NCBI RefSeq assembly: GCF_017888565.1
Contig: NZ_JAGHFX010000001.1
Span: forward strand, 1 to 51,191
Length of the DNA: 51,191 nucleotides
Source of the DNA: Clostridium sp.
GTDB taxonomy: Bacteria; Bacillota; Clostridia; Clostridiales; Clostridiaceae
Reading direction: 5' to 3'
Within the stretch, counting starts at the first letter, position 1, and each line of letters starts with the position of its first letter. The position numbers and the translations under genes are program-made. The notes under the pieces are model-generated. The model saw only the letters and a program-made list of their open reading frames with translations. It had not been told where the DNA came from and did no database searches. Shown in pieces: positions 17,130 through 25,957 of the stretch.

Positions 17130-18332
17130 TTATTCACCTAAATTAAATGCTTTATGAAGTAAATTAAGAGCTTTCTTAATATATTCAGATTTAATTAAAC
17201 ACCATATTGTCATATTAGAATCAGCTGTTTGAAGAATTTCTATTGAGCCTTTTGATAGTGTATTTATTATTTTCGCCATTATCCCCGGTACTCCAGTCAT
17301 TCCTATACCAACTATAGCTATAGTGCTACAATTTTCTATTAAATTATATTTTATATCTGCCTCATTAAGAACTTTTTCTAATTTTTCTTTTTCGCATGAA
17401 TCTATAGTGAAAATTTGTTCTGTTGGAAATATATTTATCAAATCTAGACTTATATTATTTTTTGCTAAAATTTCTAATAAATATCTATAATTTGCTTTAT
17501 CTTTATTTTCATTTAATCTTACTGTTACTTGTGCTCTATTATTTAAATGTGTTATTCCTGAAATAGTTCTCTCATGATTACTTGTTCCATAACTATTAAC
17601 TAAAGTACCTTTACAGTTACTCATAGTATTCTTAATAACTATTGGAATATTAGCTTTTCTTGCGCATTCAATAGCTCTTGGATGGATAACTTTTGCTCCT
17701 TGGTCTGCAAGTTGGAAAACTTCATTATAAGTTATTGTATCTATTAATGATGCATCATCAACTATTTTGGGATCAGCTGTCATTATTCCATCTACATCTG
17801 TATATATCTCTATTTCCTCTGCATTTAGGGCTTCTCCTATAATACAGGCTGATGTATCGCTTCCCCCTCTTCCTAGGGTTGTTAAATATCCCTTTTCAGT
17901 TACACCTTGAAATCCAGTAACTACTGGAACTTTTCCATTTTCTAAAATACCTTTAATATTTTCTGTTCTTGTATAAAGCAAATCTGCTTCAGAAAAACTA
18001 TCATTTGTTATAATACCTGCTTGGCCACCAGTAAGTGGAACTGCTTGGATACCTTCATTTATTAAAACATTACTCATTACTACACTGCTTATAATTTCTC
18101 CACAGCACATAAGCATATCAGTTGCTTGTAGGTTATTCCTCTTAAAATTATTATCTAATAAAGATAATAAAGTATCTGTAGCATAAGGTTCTCCTTTCCT
18201 TCCCATTGCAGATACAACTACTACAGGTGAAAATCCTTCATTTATTGCATTTTTAACCTTAGCTACTACTTGATTTCTCCTCTCTTCAGTAGATACAGAT
18301 GTACCTCCAAATTTTTGTATAATTATTTTCAA
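17130..18332 (-). CDS. dapG: Aspartate kinase
   Basis: Aspartokinase phosphorylates L-aspartate, the first step to lysine, diaminopimelate, methionine and threonine. The 400-residue protein has the kinase domain (QKFGGTSVST at the N-terminus, VVVSAMGRKGEPYATD, TLGRGGSDTSA) and two C-terminal ACT domains (about 265-395). The context ymxH-dapG-tepA matches the B. subtilis dapG neighbourhood, where the isozyme is diaminopimelate-sensitive and serves cell wall and spore dipicolinate; that specificity is inferred from context. No lysine riboswitch is seen upstream, since ymxH ends only 18 bases before the start codon. The ribosome site is GGGAGGT. Confidence 0.93.
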   Translation of the reverse strand: MKIIIQKFGGTSVSTEERRNQVVAKVKNAINEGFSPVVVVSAMGRKGEPYATDTLLSLLDNNFKRNNLQATDMLMCCGEIISSVVMSNVLINEGIQAVPLTGGQAGIITNDSFSEADLLYTRTENIKGILENGKVPVVTGFQGVTEKGYLTTLGRGGSDTSACIIGEALNAEEIEIYTDVDGIMTADPKIVDDASLIDTITYNEVFQLADQGAKVIHPRAIECARKANIPIVIKNTMSNCKGTLVNSYGTSNHERTISGITHLNNRAQVTVRLNENKDKANYRYLLEILAKNNISLDLINIFPTEQIFTIDSCEKEKLEKVLNEADIKYNLIENCSTIAIVGIGMTGVPGIMAKIINTLSKGSIEILQTADSNMTIWCLIKSEYIKKALNLLHKAFNLGE

Positions 18333-18350
18333 GTAATAACCTCCCTAAAA

Positions 18351-18677
18351 TTATGCTCTAGCCCTTTTTATCTTTTCCTTATCAGCTGAAACAACTATAA
18401 CATTTGCTCCAATTTTAGTAACATAGCTCCATGGGACTTCTACATATTCTCTACTACTGAATAGGCCTAGCTTACTTCCGGCAACAGCAGCAACTATAAA
18501 TTGTAAATTTCCATCTTCATCAATTATAAAATCTAAAGCTTGCTGAGTATCATATTTTTCTGCTTCTTCTGTATTGAATATTTCATATCTCTCTAAATCA
18601 CTAAGAAGTCTATATTTAGATTCTCTTTTTGACTCCTCTTCATAATATTCACCTTTTCGTCTATCTCCTCTTAACAT
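18351..18677 (-). CDS. ymxH: YlmC/YmxH family sporulation protein (PRC-barrel)
   Basis: The ATG at 18675-18677, 7 bases after GGAGGTG, gives 108 residues; an upstream GTG lies in the ribosome site. The N-terminus is unusually long and charged (RGDRRKGEYYEEESKRESKYR). The PRC-barrel follows (LSDLERYEIFNTEEAEKYD, then ALDFIIDEDGNLQFIVAA, SSREYVEVPWSYVTKIGANVIVV), with the PW..(V/I)..IG pattern typical of this family. YlmC/YmxH proteins are associated with sporulation in Firmicutes, molecular role unknown. Gene order M16 peptidase-ymxH-dapG follows the usual Bacillus arrangement and suggests one transcript. Confidence 0.85.
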   Translation of the reverse strand: MLRGDRRKGEYYEEESKRESKYRLLSDLERYEIFNTEEAEKYDTQQALDFIIDEDGNLQFIVAAVAGSKLGLFSSREYVEVPWSYVTKIGANVIVVSADKEKIKRARA

Positions 18678-18753
18678 AAGATTCACCTCCACACTATCTT
18701 ATGTAAATCTTATGCTAATTAAAGATAATTTAGTACATAATAATATTATAAAA

Positions 18754-20061
18754 TCATATTCTTCTTAGTCCATCTTTATTTGAATTATCATAAGCCTTTA
18801 TATTTGGCTCTATTATATTGTTTAATTTCTCCCACTCTATATCTTGACCTACATATGCTGAGCTTATTATGCCTGGTTTAAAGCAAGTATCTAATACATA
18901 ATTTATGTCATCAGCATTTATATTGTTAATCCTTTTTATTACTTCCTCTTGTGTTTTAATCTTATTTTGAAGTAGCATGCTCTTTGCATTTGAAAACATT
19001 CTAGATGATGTACTTTCTAAACCTAGTATATAACTTGCCTTTATTTTTTCCTTGTTAATTTCTAGTACCTCATTAGAAATTCCTTCTATAGCAAATTTTT
19101 TAAGTTCATTATTTATAACATCTAATGCCTTATCTGCAGATTGCTTACTTACTCCTGTGTAGATATTATTTATCCCAACTCCTAAATATGGCTGTCCATA
19201 TGAATAAATAGTATAACAAAGACCTAACTCTTCTCTTACATTTTGGAATAATATAGATGATGCTCCTCCTCCAAATACGTTATTTAAAAGCACAAGAGAA
19301 TAAGCCTTTTCATGTGCATATGGTAACCCTTTAAACGCTAAATTTATATGAAGTTGTTCTATTGGTTTATTTGTATATTTACTTTGTGAAAGTAAAATTG
19401 GAGTTTTATATTCTGGCTTATAATCTCCTTCACCTTCCCATGAACCAAAATTTTCTTCTATCATTTTCATTAATTCTTTTTCGTCAAATTTTCCACATAC
19501 AGAAACTACTGAATTATGAGGTGCATAATGTGATTTTACAAATTTCTTTATCTTTTTACTATTAAATGAATTTATATTATCTATAGTACCGAGTATAGGA
19601 TAAGCTAATGAATTATCTCCAAAAATAGCCTTTGATGAATCATTATCTAAAACATCTTCTGGAGTATCTTCACTCATATTTATTTCTTCAATTACTACAC
19701 CTTTTTCTTTTTCTATTTCTTCATCATCAAATTTAGAATTTAATATCATATCTGCTAAAATTTCTATAGATAAATCTAAATGTGTATTTAAAGCTTTTAT
19801 ATAATAACAAGTTGCTTCTTTACTTGTATAAGCATTTATTTGGCCACCTACATTTTCTATTTGTTGAACAATTTCTTTTGAAGTTCTTTTTTCTGTTCCC
19901 TTAAAAAACATATGCTCTATAAAATGTGATATGCCATTTAACTCTAGCTCCTCGTTTCTTGAACCATTTTGAACCATAACACCAACACTTATTGAATTTA
20001 CATGATCTATATATTCTGTTACAACTCTTAAACCATTTTTTAATGTATATATATTGTACAT
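18754..20061 (-). CDS. M16 family zinc peptidase (MlpA/YmxG-like)
   Basis: A pitrilysin-type (inverzincin) metallopeptidase of 435 residues. The inverted zinc motif HxxEH appears as HFIEHMFFKG (about residue 46), with the distal glutamate in the segment EKEKGVVIEEINMSED about 75 residues on. The C-terminal half is the inactive partner domain (about 220-420, KPIEQLHINLAFKGL and VFGGGASSILFQNVREELGLCY). The N-terminal MYNIYTLKNGLRVVTEYI is the normal family start, so no signal peptide. It lies directly downstream of pnp, a placement conserved with B. subtilis ymxG (mlpA). Substrate unknown. Confidence 0.93.
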   Translation of the reverse strand: MYNIYTLKNGLRVVTEYIDHVNSISVGVMVQNGSRNEELELNGISHFIEHMFFKGTEKRTSKEIVQQIENVGGQINAYTSKEATCYYIKALNTHLDLSIEILADMILNSKFDDEEIEKEKGVVIEEINMSEDTPEDVLDNDSSKAIFGDNSLAYPILGTIDNINSFNSKKIKKFVKSHYAPHNSVVSVCGKFDEKELMKMIEENFGSWEGEGDYKPEYKTPILLSQSKYTNKPIEQLHINLAFKGLPYAHEKAYSLVLLNNVFGGGASSILFQNVREELGLCYTIYSYGQPYLGVGINNIYTGVSKQSADKALDVINNELKKFAIEGISNEVLEINKEKIKASYILGLESTSSRMFSNAKSMLLQNKIKTQEEVIKRINNINADDINYVLDTCFKPGIISSAYVGQDIEWEKLNNIIEPNIKAYDNSNKDGLRRI

Positions 20062-20170
20062 AGTTCCTCCTCTTTGTTTATCTTATATTTAATTCTATAT
20101 TATTATTATTCTATATTATTTTAGAGTTATGTAATACTTATTTATTTATATTTAATTTAAATTTTATCAT

Positions 20171-20199
20171 ATAAAGAAAAAAAGGCAATAAATTGCCCT
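20171..20199 (-). terminator. pnp terminator
   Basis: AAGGGCAAT and ATTGCCTT form a tight hairpin on the minus strand, followed by TTTTTTTCTTT. It lies 14 bases past the pnp stop. Confidence 0.9.
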
Positions 20200-20212
20200 T
20201 TACTAACTTTTT

Positions 20213-22327
20213 CTATTCGCTTTTTTCTTTATTTTCTTCTGACTCATCAGTTAATGCATCTTTTCTTGAAAGATTAACTCTTCCTTGATTATCTATTTCA
20301 GTTACCTTAACTAATATTTCATCGCCTACAGATACAACATCTTCAACTTTATTTACTCTTGCTTTATCTAATTTTGATATATGGCATAATCCTTCTTTAT
20401 TAGGAAGAATTTCGACAAAAGCACCAAATGTAGCTATTTTAGTTACTTTACCTAAGTAAACTTCTCCAACTTTAACTTCCTTTGTTAAACCTTCGATAAT
20501 AGCTATTGCTTTATTTACTCCATCATGATCGGCTGAAGATACAAACACAGTACCATCTTCTTTAATATCAATTTTAACTCCAGTTTCTTCGATAATCTTA
20601 TTAATAACTTTTCCACCTGCACCTATTACATCTCTTATCTTTTCTGGATCTATACTTATTATTGAAGTTTTAGGAGCATATGTTGAAACTTCTCCTCTTG
20701 GTCCTGGAATACATTCACTTATTTTATCTAAAATATGAAGTCTAGCCTTTCTAGCACCCATTATAGCATCTTCTATAACTTTAAAACTTAAACCTTTTAT
20801 CTTAGTATCAACTTGTATTGACGTAATTCCTTCTACAGTTCCTGCAACTTTGAAGTCCATATCAGCAAAGAAGTCTTCTATTCCTTGAATATCAGTTAAA
20901 ACTTCTTCTCTTGTAAGGTCTTCTGAAGTTATAAGTCCCATAGCTATACCTGCTGCTGGTCTCTTAAGAGGAACTCCTGCATCTAATAATGCTAAAGTAC
21001 TACCACAAACTGAAGCTTGTGATGTTGAACCATTAGAGCTTAATACTTCTGATACTAATCTAATAGTATATGGAAATTCTTCTTCAGAAGGTATTAATGG
21101 TTCTAATGCTCTTTCTGCTAAAGCTCCATGACCTATTTCTCTTCTTCCTGGTCCTCTAAGAGGTCTAACTTCACCTACTGAATAAGCTGGGAAGTTATAG
21201 TGATGCATATATCTTTTTGATTCTTCTTCACCTATACCATCGATTATTTGAATATCACCTACTGCTCCTAAAGTAGCAACAGTCATTACTTGAGTTAATC
21301 CTCTTGTAAATAATCCTGTACCATGAGTTCTTGGTAAAATTCCTACTTCACATGATATTGGTCTTACCTGATCAAATGCTCTTTCATCCGGTCTTCTATG
21401 GTGATTTAAAAGCATATCTCTTACAACTTCTTTTTGTAAGTTGTAGATTATTTCCTTTATATCTCCTACGTTTTCTGGATACTTTTCTTCAAATTCTGCA
21501 TAAACCTTTTCATTTACTTCATCCATTGCAGAATTTCTTTCATCTTTGTCAGCTATCCACATAGCTTCTTTAATCATTTCGCCAGCAAACTCTTTGATTT
21601 CATTTTCTAATTCCTTACTTGGCTTGTATAGTTCAGGAACTATTTTTTCTTTTCCGAATCTTTGCATTGCTTCTTCTTGGAATTTAATAATATCTTGGCA
21701 ACTATCAAATCCAAATTTAATAGCAGCAAGCATAACATCCTCTGGAATTTCTTGACCGCCAGCTTCAATCATCATAACTCTTTCACTTGTTGCACAAACA
21801 GTTAATTGAAGTTCACTTTCTTCTCTTTCTTTAGATGTCGGATTTAAAATGAAGTTTCCATTGATTAGACCTACTTGCACAGCTGCAACAGGAGTTGTAA
21901 AAGGAATGCTTGATAAGCATAATGATAATGACGCTGCATTAATTGCTAGAATTTCTGGTAGGTTATCCTTCTCCACTGATACTACTGTACAAACAACTTG
22001 CACATCGTTTCTATATCCCTTTGGAAATAAAGGTCTTAATGGTCTGTCAACAGCTCTTCCAAATAATATAGCATTTTCTGAAGGTCTCCCTTCCCTTTTA
22101 ATAAATCCACCTGGTATTTTTCCTACTGAGTATAATCTCTCTTCATATTCTACGCTTAGAGGAAAGAAATCTATACCCTCTCTTGGTTTTTCTGAAGCAT
22201 TAACATTAGTTAAAATTACTGTGTCTCCATAGCTAATAAATGATGCTACGTTTGATAACATCCCAACTTTTCCAAATTCTAACTTAAGTTCTCTACCAGC
22301 TATAGTTGTTTTCATTACATTGTTCAT
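20213..22327 (-). CDS. pnp: Polyribonucleotide nucleotidyltransferase (PNPase)
   Basis: PNPase degrades RNA 3' to 5' by phosphorolysis, and is the main exonuclease acting after RNase Y cuts. The 704-residue protein has the standard layout: RNase PH domain 1 (about 1-215), linking alpha domain, RNase PH domain 2 with the active-site blocks ([20 protein letters not shown] and [13 protein letters not shown], about 425-500), KH domain (about 555-610, [20 protein letters not shown]) and S1 domain (about 620-690, [17 protein letters not shown]). It follows rpsO, as in most Firmicutes. AGGGAGGT lies before the ATG, with the rpsO hairpin upstream. Confidence 0.97.
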   Translation of the reverse strand: MNNVMKTTIAGRELKLEFGKVGMLSNVASFISYGDTVILTNVNASEKPREGIDFFPLSVEYEERLYSVGKIPGGFIKREGRPSENAILFGRAVDRPLRPLFPKGYRNDVQVVCTVVSVEKDNLPEILAINAASLSLCLSSIPFTTPVAAVQVGLINGNFILNPTSKEREESELQLTVCATSERVMMIEAGGQEIPEDVMLAAIKFGFDSCQDIIKFQEEAMQRFGKEKIVPELYKPSKELENEIKEFAGEMIKEAMWIADKDERNSAMDEVNEKVYAEFEEKYPENVGDIKEIIYNLQKEVVRDMLLNHHRRPDERAFDQVRPISCEVGILPRTHGTGLFTRGLTQVMTVATLGAVGDIQIIDGIGEEESKRYMHHYNFPAYSVGEVRPLRGPGRREIGHGALAERALEPLIPSEEEFPYTIRLVSEVLSSNGSTSQASVCGSTLALLDAGVPLKRPAAGIAMGLITSEDLTREEVLTDIQGIEDFFADMDFKVAGTVEGITSIQVDTKIKGLSFKVIEDAIMGARKARLHILDKISECIPGPRGEVSTYAPKTSIISIDPEKIRDVIGAGGKVINKIIEETGVKIDIKEDGTVFVSSADHDGVNKAIAIIEGLTKEVKVGEVYLGKVTKIATFGAFVEILPNKEGLCHISKLDKARVNKVEDVVSVGDEILVKVTEIDNQGRVNLSRKDALTDESEENKEKSE

Positions 22328-22380
22328 TTTGTAACCTCCCTTCAGGCTTATATCTTATCATTTAAAATTGTTAAAATAAT

Positions 22381-22402
22381 AGAGCGGCTTAAAAACCGCT
22401 CT
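22381..22402 (-). terminator. Hairpin between rpsO and pnp
   Basis: AGAGCGG (22381-22387) and CCGCTCT (22396-22402) form a GC-rich stem 5 bases after the rpsO stop, with only a weak T-tract. It is probably a leaky terminator or processing site, allowing some read-through into pnp. Confidence 0.75.
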
Positions 22403-22407
22403 AAAGA

Positions 22408-22671
22408 CTATCTTCTTAAGCCTAATTTTTTGATTATAGCTCTGTATCTTTCGATATCTTGATCAGCTAAGTAATTTAAAAGACCTCTTCTTTGTCCAAC
22501 CATCATTAAAAGACCTCTTCTTGAGTGGTGATCTTTCTTGTGCATCTTTAAGTGACCAGTTAAAGAATTAATTCTTTCTGTTAATAAAGCGATTTGCACT
22601 TCTGGTGAACCAGTATCTCCTTCATGTCTTCCGTGTTCTTTGATTATTTCTTGCTTTCTTATTGCGTCCAT
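22408..22671 (-). CDS. rpsO: 30S ribosomal protein S15
   Basis: S15 binds the central domain of 16S rRNA and starts platform assembly. The true start is the ATG at 22669-22671 after GGAGGTG, giving 87 residues ([21 protein letters not shown]). The longer open frame upstream is leader. Conserved blocks are [30 protein letters not shown] and RRGLLNYL. It has its own promoter just inside the ribF-rpsO gap, and precedes pnp. Confidence 0.97.
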   Translation of the reverse strand: MDAIRKQEIIKEHGRHEGDTGSPEVQIALLTERINSLTGHLKMHKKDHHSRRGLLMMVGQRRGLLNYLADQDIERYRAIIKKLGLRR

Positions 22672-22748
22672 TGTTCGCACCTCCGTAAAATTATCCCCTA
22701 TATCCATGAAATGAGCTAGCACCCTCATATCTTAGAATTAGGTTCTTC
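22672..22748 (-). promoter_or_regulatory. rpsO 5' leader, candidate S15 autoregulatory element
   Basis: About 75 bases of leader between the expected transcript start and the ATG include a GAGGGTGCTAGCTC segment and GGATATAGGGG ahead of the ribosome site. S15 controls its own mRNA in many bacteria through a leader structure. I infer a similar element here from position only; no known fold was verified. Confidence 0.4.
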
Positions 22749-22754
22749 TTTGCT

Positions 22755-22783
22755 ATTATAACAAATGATATAGATATTGTAAA
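22755..22783 (-). promoter_or_regulatory. Promoter for rpsO
   Basis: TTTACA (22778-22783) and a perfect TATAAT (22755-22760) on the minus strand are 17 bases apart. It begins 17 bases past the ribF stop, so rpsO-pnp can be expressed apart from the nusA operon. Confidence 0.78.
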
Positions 22784-22799
22784 TTATAATTTTACATAA

Positions 22800-23723
22800 T
22801 TATATTACTATATCTCTATCCTTAGCAAAATTTTCGTCCTTTTTTATTTGTTCAACAAGCTCATCTAATGAATTAAACTTTATTTCTTCTCTAATTCTTT
22901 CAATAAAATAAACTTTAATCTCTTGTCCATAGATAGTATTATTAAAATCTAGTATATATGTTTCTATAGTTAATTGTTGCCCATTTACCGTAGGATTATA
23001 CCCAACAGATGTAATTCCTTTATAGGCTTTATTATTATACTCTACATTAGTATAATAAACTCCCTTATCTGGAATTATAATTTTACTATCAAACTCTAAA
23101 TTTGCAGTTGGAAATCCTATGGTTCTTCCTAACTTTTTGCCATGAATAACTTTTCCTTTAATTAAATATGGCTTAGATAACATTTTAGAAGCTTCCTTCA
23201 CGTCTCCTTCTAAAATACTCTTTCTAATTCTAGTACTACTTATTACATCACTATTATAAGTATATGGCTTCATTACATATAATTTATATCCATATTTACT
23301 TTGAAGATCTTCCAATAGTTTTACATCCCCTAAATTTTTATATCCAAATTTAAAGTTAAATCCAACTATAATTCCTTTTACATTATAATCTACACAAAGT
23401 AATTTTATAAAATCTTCTGCAGAAACTGACATAAATTCTTTAGTAAAACTTCTTAGTACTACTATATCTACATTTTCTTCTTCTAAATACTTAAGCTTAG
23501 TTTCTAAATCCATAATTAATTTAGGTGCACTTTCTGGCTTTACTAATGTTTTAGGATGATTTTTATATGTAAAAACCATACTCTTACCATTTTTCTCTTT
23601 AGCAACTTGGACAGTCTTTTTTACAAGGGATAAGTGACCAGAATGAAGTCCATCAAAACTTCCTAATGCTACATAGTTTTCACTATCCTTATTATCCATA
23701 ATAATATCATCTATTACTATCAT
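22800..23723 (-). CDS. ribF: Bifunctional riboflavin kinase/FAD synthetase
   Basis: RibF phosphorylates riboflavin to FMN and adenylates FMN to FAD. The 307-residue protein has the N-terminal nucleotidyltransferase with the HxGH-type motif (ALGSFDGLHSGHLSLV, about 21-36) and a second motif (SSTRIRKSILEGDV, about 160). The C-terminal flavokinase follows (GKVIHGKKLGRTIGFPTANLE, GVYYTNVEY, about 180-305). It is the last gene of the rimP-nusA-infB operon, 11 bases after truB. No FMN riboswitch is near, as expected for ribF in this context. Confidence 0.95.
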   Translation of the reverse strand: MIVIDDIIMDNKDSENYVALGSFDGLHSGHLSLVKKTVQVAKEKNGKSMVFTYKNHPKTLVKPESAPKLIMDLETKLKYLEEENVDIVVLRSFTKEFMSVSAEDFIKLLCVDYNVKGIIVGFNFKFGYKNLGDVKLLEDLQSKYGYKLYVMKPYTYNSDVISSTRIRKSILEGDVKEASKMLSKPYLIKGKVIHGKKLGRTIGFPTANLEFDSKIIIPDKGVYYTNVEYNNKAYKGITSVGYNPTVNGQQLTIETYILDFNNTIYGQEIKVYFIERIREEIKFNSLDELVEQIKKDENFAKDRDIVI

Positions 23724-23734
23724 ATCCTGCTCCC

Positions 23735-24613
23735 CTAATTAATTAATAATTTTTCTATTTTAAAGCCTTGATGATCACTTTTACCAAGTCCTATAAAAAT
23801 TCCACTTTCATCATAAACTCTATATAGTTTTCCTATTTCAATATTTTCTTTAGTAAGCCTCTTATCAAAAACTTTAACACCATTAATTAAAAGTTTTGAA
23901 AATCTACTTAAAACTATTAATTTTTCATAGGAATCTAAAGCATCTTCTATACTTATAATGTAATCTTTTATATTTTCAGAATTTATATCTTCTATATTAA
24001 CAGACTCATCCTCAGTAAATTTAGATGTTTTACTTCTTTTTAGCTTTGTCATAGTAGCTCCAACATTTAAAGCTTCCCCTATATCATAACAAAGACTTCT
24101 TATATATGTCCCCTTTGAACATGTAACTTTCATACTAATATATGGATTATTTATCCTTACATTTTCTATTTTGTATATACTTATGAGTCTACCTTCTCTT
24201 TCTACTTCTATGCCTTTTCTTGCTAATTCATAAAGCCTTACACCATTTTGTTTTAAAGCAGAATACATAGGTGGAACTTGAGAATATTCTTTTTCAAAAG
24301 AATAAATAGCTTTTAATATATCTTCATTTCCAATATTAGATGGATCTTTTTCTTCTATTATATCTCCCTCTAAATCATATGTAGTAGTTTTCATACCAAG
24401 CTTAAACTCTACTTCATAGATCTTGTCACTATTCATTATATAATCAATAATTTTTGTTCCTTTTCCTATACATATAGGCAAAACACCACTTGCTTCTGGA
24501 TCTAGTGTACCAGTATGTCCAACCTTTCCAGTACCTGCTGCTTTTTTTATTATTCTCACAGCATCAAAAGAAGTCATACCAGTATTCTTAAAAATATTAA
24601 TTACGCCGTTCAT
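23735..24613 (-). CDS. truB: tRNA pseudouridine(55) synthase
   Basis: TruB makes the universal pseudouridine 55 in the T-loop of tRNA. The 292-residue protein shows GKVGHTGTLDPEASGVLPICIG, with the catalytic aspartate in GTLDP (about residue 38), and later YEVEFKLGMKTTTYDLEG and GTYIRSLCYDIG. The C-terminal end resembles a small PUA-like domain. Its ATG overlaps the stop of the preceding nrnA gene (TAATG), showing tight translational coupling. Confidence 0.96.
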   Translation of the reverse strand: MNGVINIFKNTGMTSFDAVRIIKKAAGTGKVGHTGTLDPEASGVLPICIGKGTKIIDYIMNSDKIYEVEFKLGMKTTTYDLEGDIIEEKDPSNIGNEDILKAIYSFEKEYSQVPPMYSALKQNGVRLYELARKGIEVEREGRLISIYKIENVRINNPYISMKVTCSKGTYIRSLCYDIGEALNVGATMTKLKRSKTSKFTEDESVNIEDINSENIKDYIISIEDALDSYEKLIVLSRFSKLLINGVKVFDKRLTKENIEIGKLYRVYDESGIFIGLGKSDHQGFKIEKLLIN

Positions 24614-25590
24614 TATAACAACTCTTTCTCTATTTCCTCTAGAATTTTGTTCTTAGCCTCGTCTAATTTTATCCCCTTTAAAGTTATCCCTGCCGCTTTT
24701 ACGTGACCACCGCCACCTAGCTTTTCAGCTATATTTCTAACATCAAATTTATCTTTCGATCTCAAACTTGCCTTAGAACCATTTTCTACTTCCTTTATTA
24801 ATAGTGCAACTTCTACACCTTTTATTTGTAATCCAAAAGCTATTATATCTGATGTATCCCCTATTTCTATTCCAAGCTCATCCCCATAAGCCATAGGAAT
24901 TTTAATTAGCGCTACTTTTCGATCAAATAAAAGTTCCATATCATTTAATGCTTTACCTATTAATCTAATCTTTTCAAAACTCTTATTATCAAAAAGATTT
25001 TGGTGTATATAAGTGTTATTCACACCAATTTTCTTTAATTTTGCTGCAATATTATGAGTTCTAAAAGTTACATTTGAATGTCTAAATGCACCTGTATCTG
25101 TAACTAATGACGTATAAAGACACGTTCCTATATCTCTTATATCATCATTTTCATCATTAAAATCAATTCCTAATAACTCTAATAATTCAAAAACTACTTC
25201 TGCTGTAGCTGCAGCTTCTATATCTACATAATTTAACTCTCCATATTTATCATTTGTAATATGATGATCTAAATTTAATATACTTCCTTTAAAATTATCT
25301 AGATCTGCAGATATTCTTTCATAATTTCCACAATCTAATACTACAACTATTGAAGTATCATCAACTGGAGTTATTAAATTTCCTGTAGCTTCATTTGCAC
25401 CTTTAAGAAACTGAAGATTTTCTGATATTATATCTTTTGAAATTAAATAAGCATCTTTTTTTAAGGTTCTTAATCCATTTAATAGTGCAAGTGCACTACC
25501 TACTGCATCACCATCAGGTGATACATGGTAGGTAATGCCAACTTTTTTACTATCTAAAATTATTTTAGATATATCTTTTAATGTATCCAT
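24613..25590 (-). CDS. nrnA: DHH-family oligoribonuclease / PAP phosphatase NrnA
   Basis: NrnA degrades very short RNAs (nanoRNA) and dephosphorylates 3'-phosphoadenosine 5'-phosphate in Firmicutes that lack Orn. The 325-residue protein has the DHH metal motifs (YHVSPDGDAVGSALAL at about 21-36, VVLDCGN, LDHHITND at about 107) and the DHHA1 nucleic-acid-binding domain with the GGGGHVKAAG motif (about residue 293). It sits between rbfA and truB, a position conserved in clostridia and Bacillus relatives. Start and stop codons overlap both neighbours by one base. Confidence 0.93.
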   Translation of the reverse strand: MDTLKDISKIILDSKKVGITYHVSPDGDAVGSALALLNGLRTLKKDAYLISKDIISENLQFLKGANEATGNLITPVDDTSIVVVLDCGNYERISADLDNFKGSILNLDHHITNDKYGELNYVDIEAAATAEVVFELLELLGIDFNDENDDIRDIGTCLYTSLVTDTGAFRHSNVTFRTHNIAAKLKKIGVNNTYIHQNLFDNKSFEKIRLIGKALNDMELLFDRKVALIKIPMAYGDELGIEIGDTSDIIAFGLQIKGVEVALLIKEVENGSKASLRSKDKFDVRNIAEKLGGGGHVKAAGITLKGIKLDEAKNKILEEIEKELL

Positions 25591-25940
25591 TACTTTTCCT
25601 TAACCTTTTCTATAAGCTCTTCTATCTTCATACTATAGCTTATAGAATCATCAAGTTCAAATAATATTTGAGGTGTATTCCTCAAATTTATTCTTTGACC
25701 TATTTCTTTTCTTATATATCCGCTTGCACTTTTTAATGCTGCAAAGGTTTCGTTCTTTTCTTCTTCATTTTTACCAAAAATACTTACAAATACCTTTGCA
25801 TATCTTAAATCTTTAGTTACTTTAACTGCTGTAATTGAAACCATAGCAGTCATTCTAGGATCTTTAATTTCATCTCTTATTATAACGCTTATTTCTCTTC
25901 TAACTTCTTCGTTTATTCTTCCACCTCTGTAATTAGCCAT
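25590..25940 (-). CDS. rbfA: 30S ribosome-binding factor A
   Basis: RbfA is a KH-like cold-shock factor that binds late 30S precursors and helps 16S rRNA 5'-end maturation. The 116-residue product has the usual length and family blocks: RINEEVRREISVIIRDEIKDPR near the start (split: RINEEVRREIS, IIRDEIKDPRM), TKDLRYAKVFVSIFG, and the AGSAR-like KSASGYIRKEIGQRI and TPQILFELDDSI. The ribosome site is GAGGTGA. It lies 17 bases after infB and overlaps nrnA by one base. Confidence 0.95.
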   Translation of the reverse strand: MANYRGGRINEEVRREISVIIRDEIKDPRMTAMVSITAVKVTKDLRYAKVFVSIFGKNEEEKNETFAALKSASGYIRKEIGQRINLRNTPQILFELDDSISYSMKIEELIEKVKEK

Positions 25941-25957
25941 TTAAAATCACCTCTTTA

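Noticed and set aside
21849..22232. 127-codon open frame antisense to pnp
   Set aside because: It lies fully inside the conserved PNPase coding sequence with no ribosome site; a shadow frame. The same holds for other long antisense frames, for example 2485-2904, 36398-36829 and 26904-27254.
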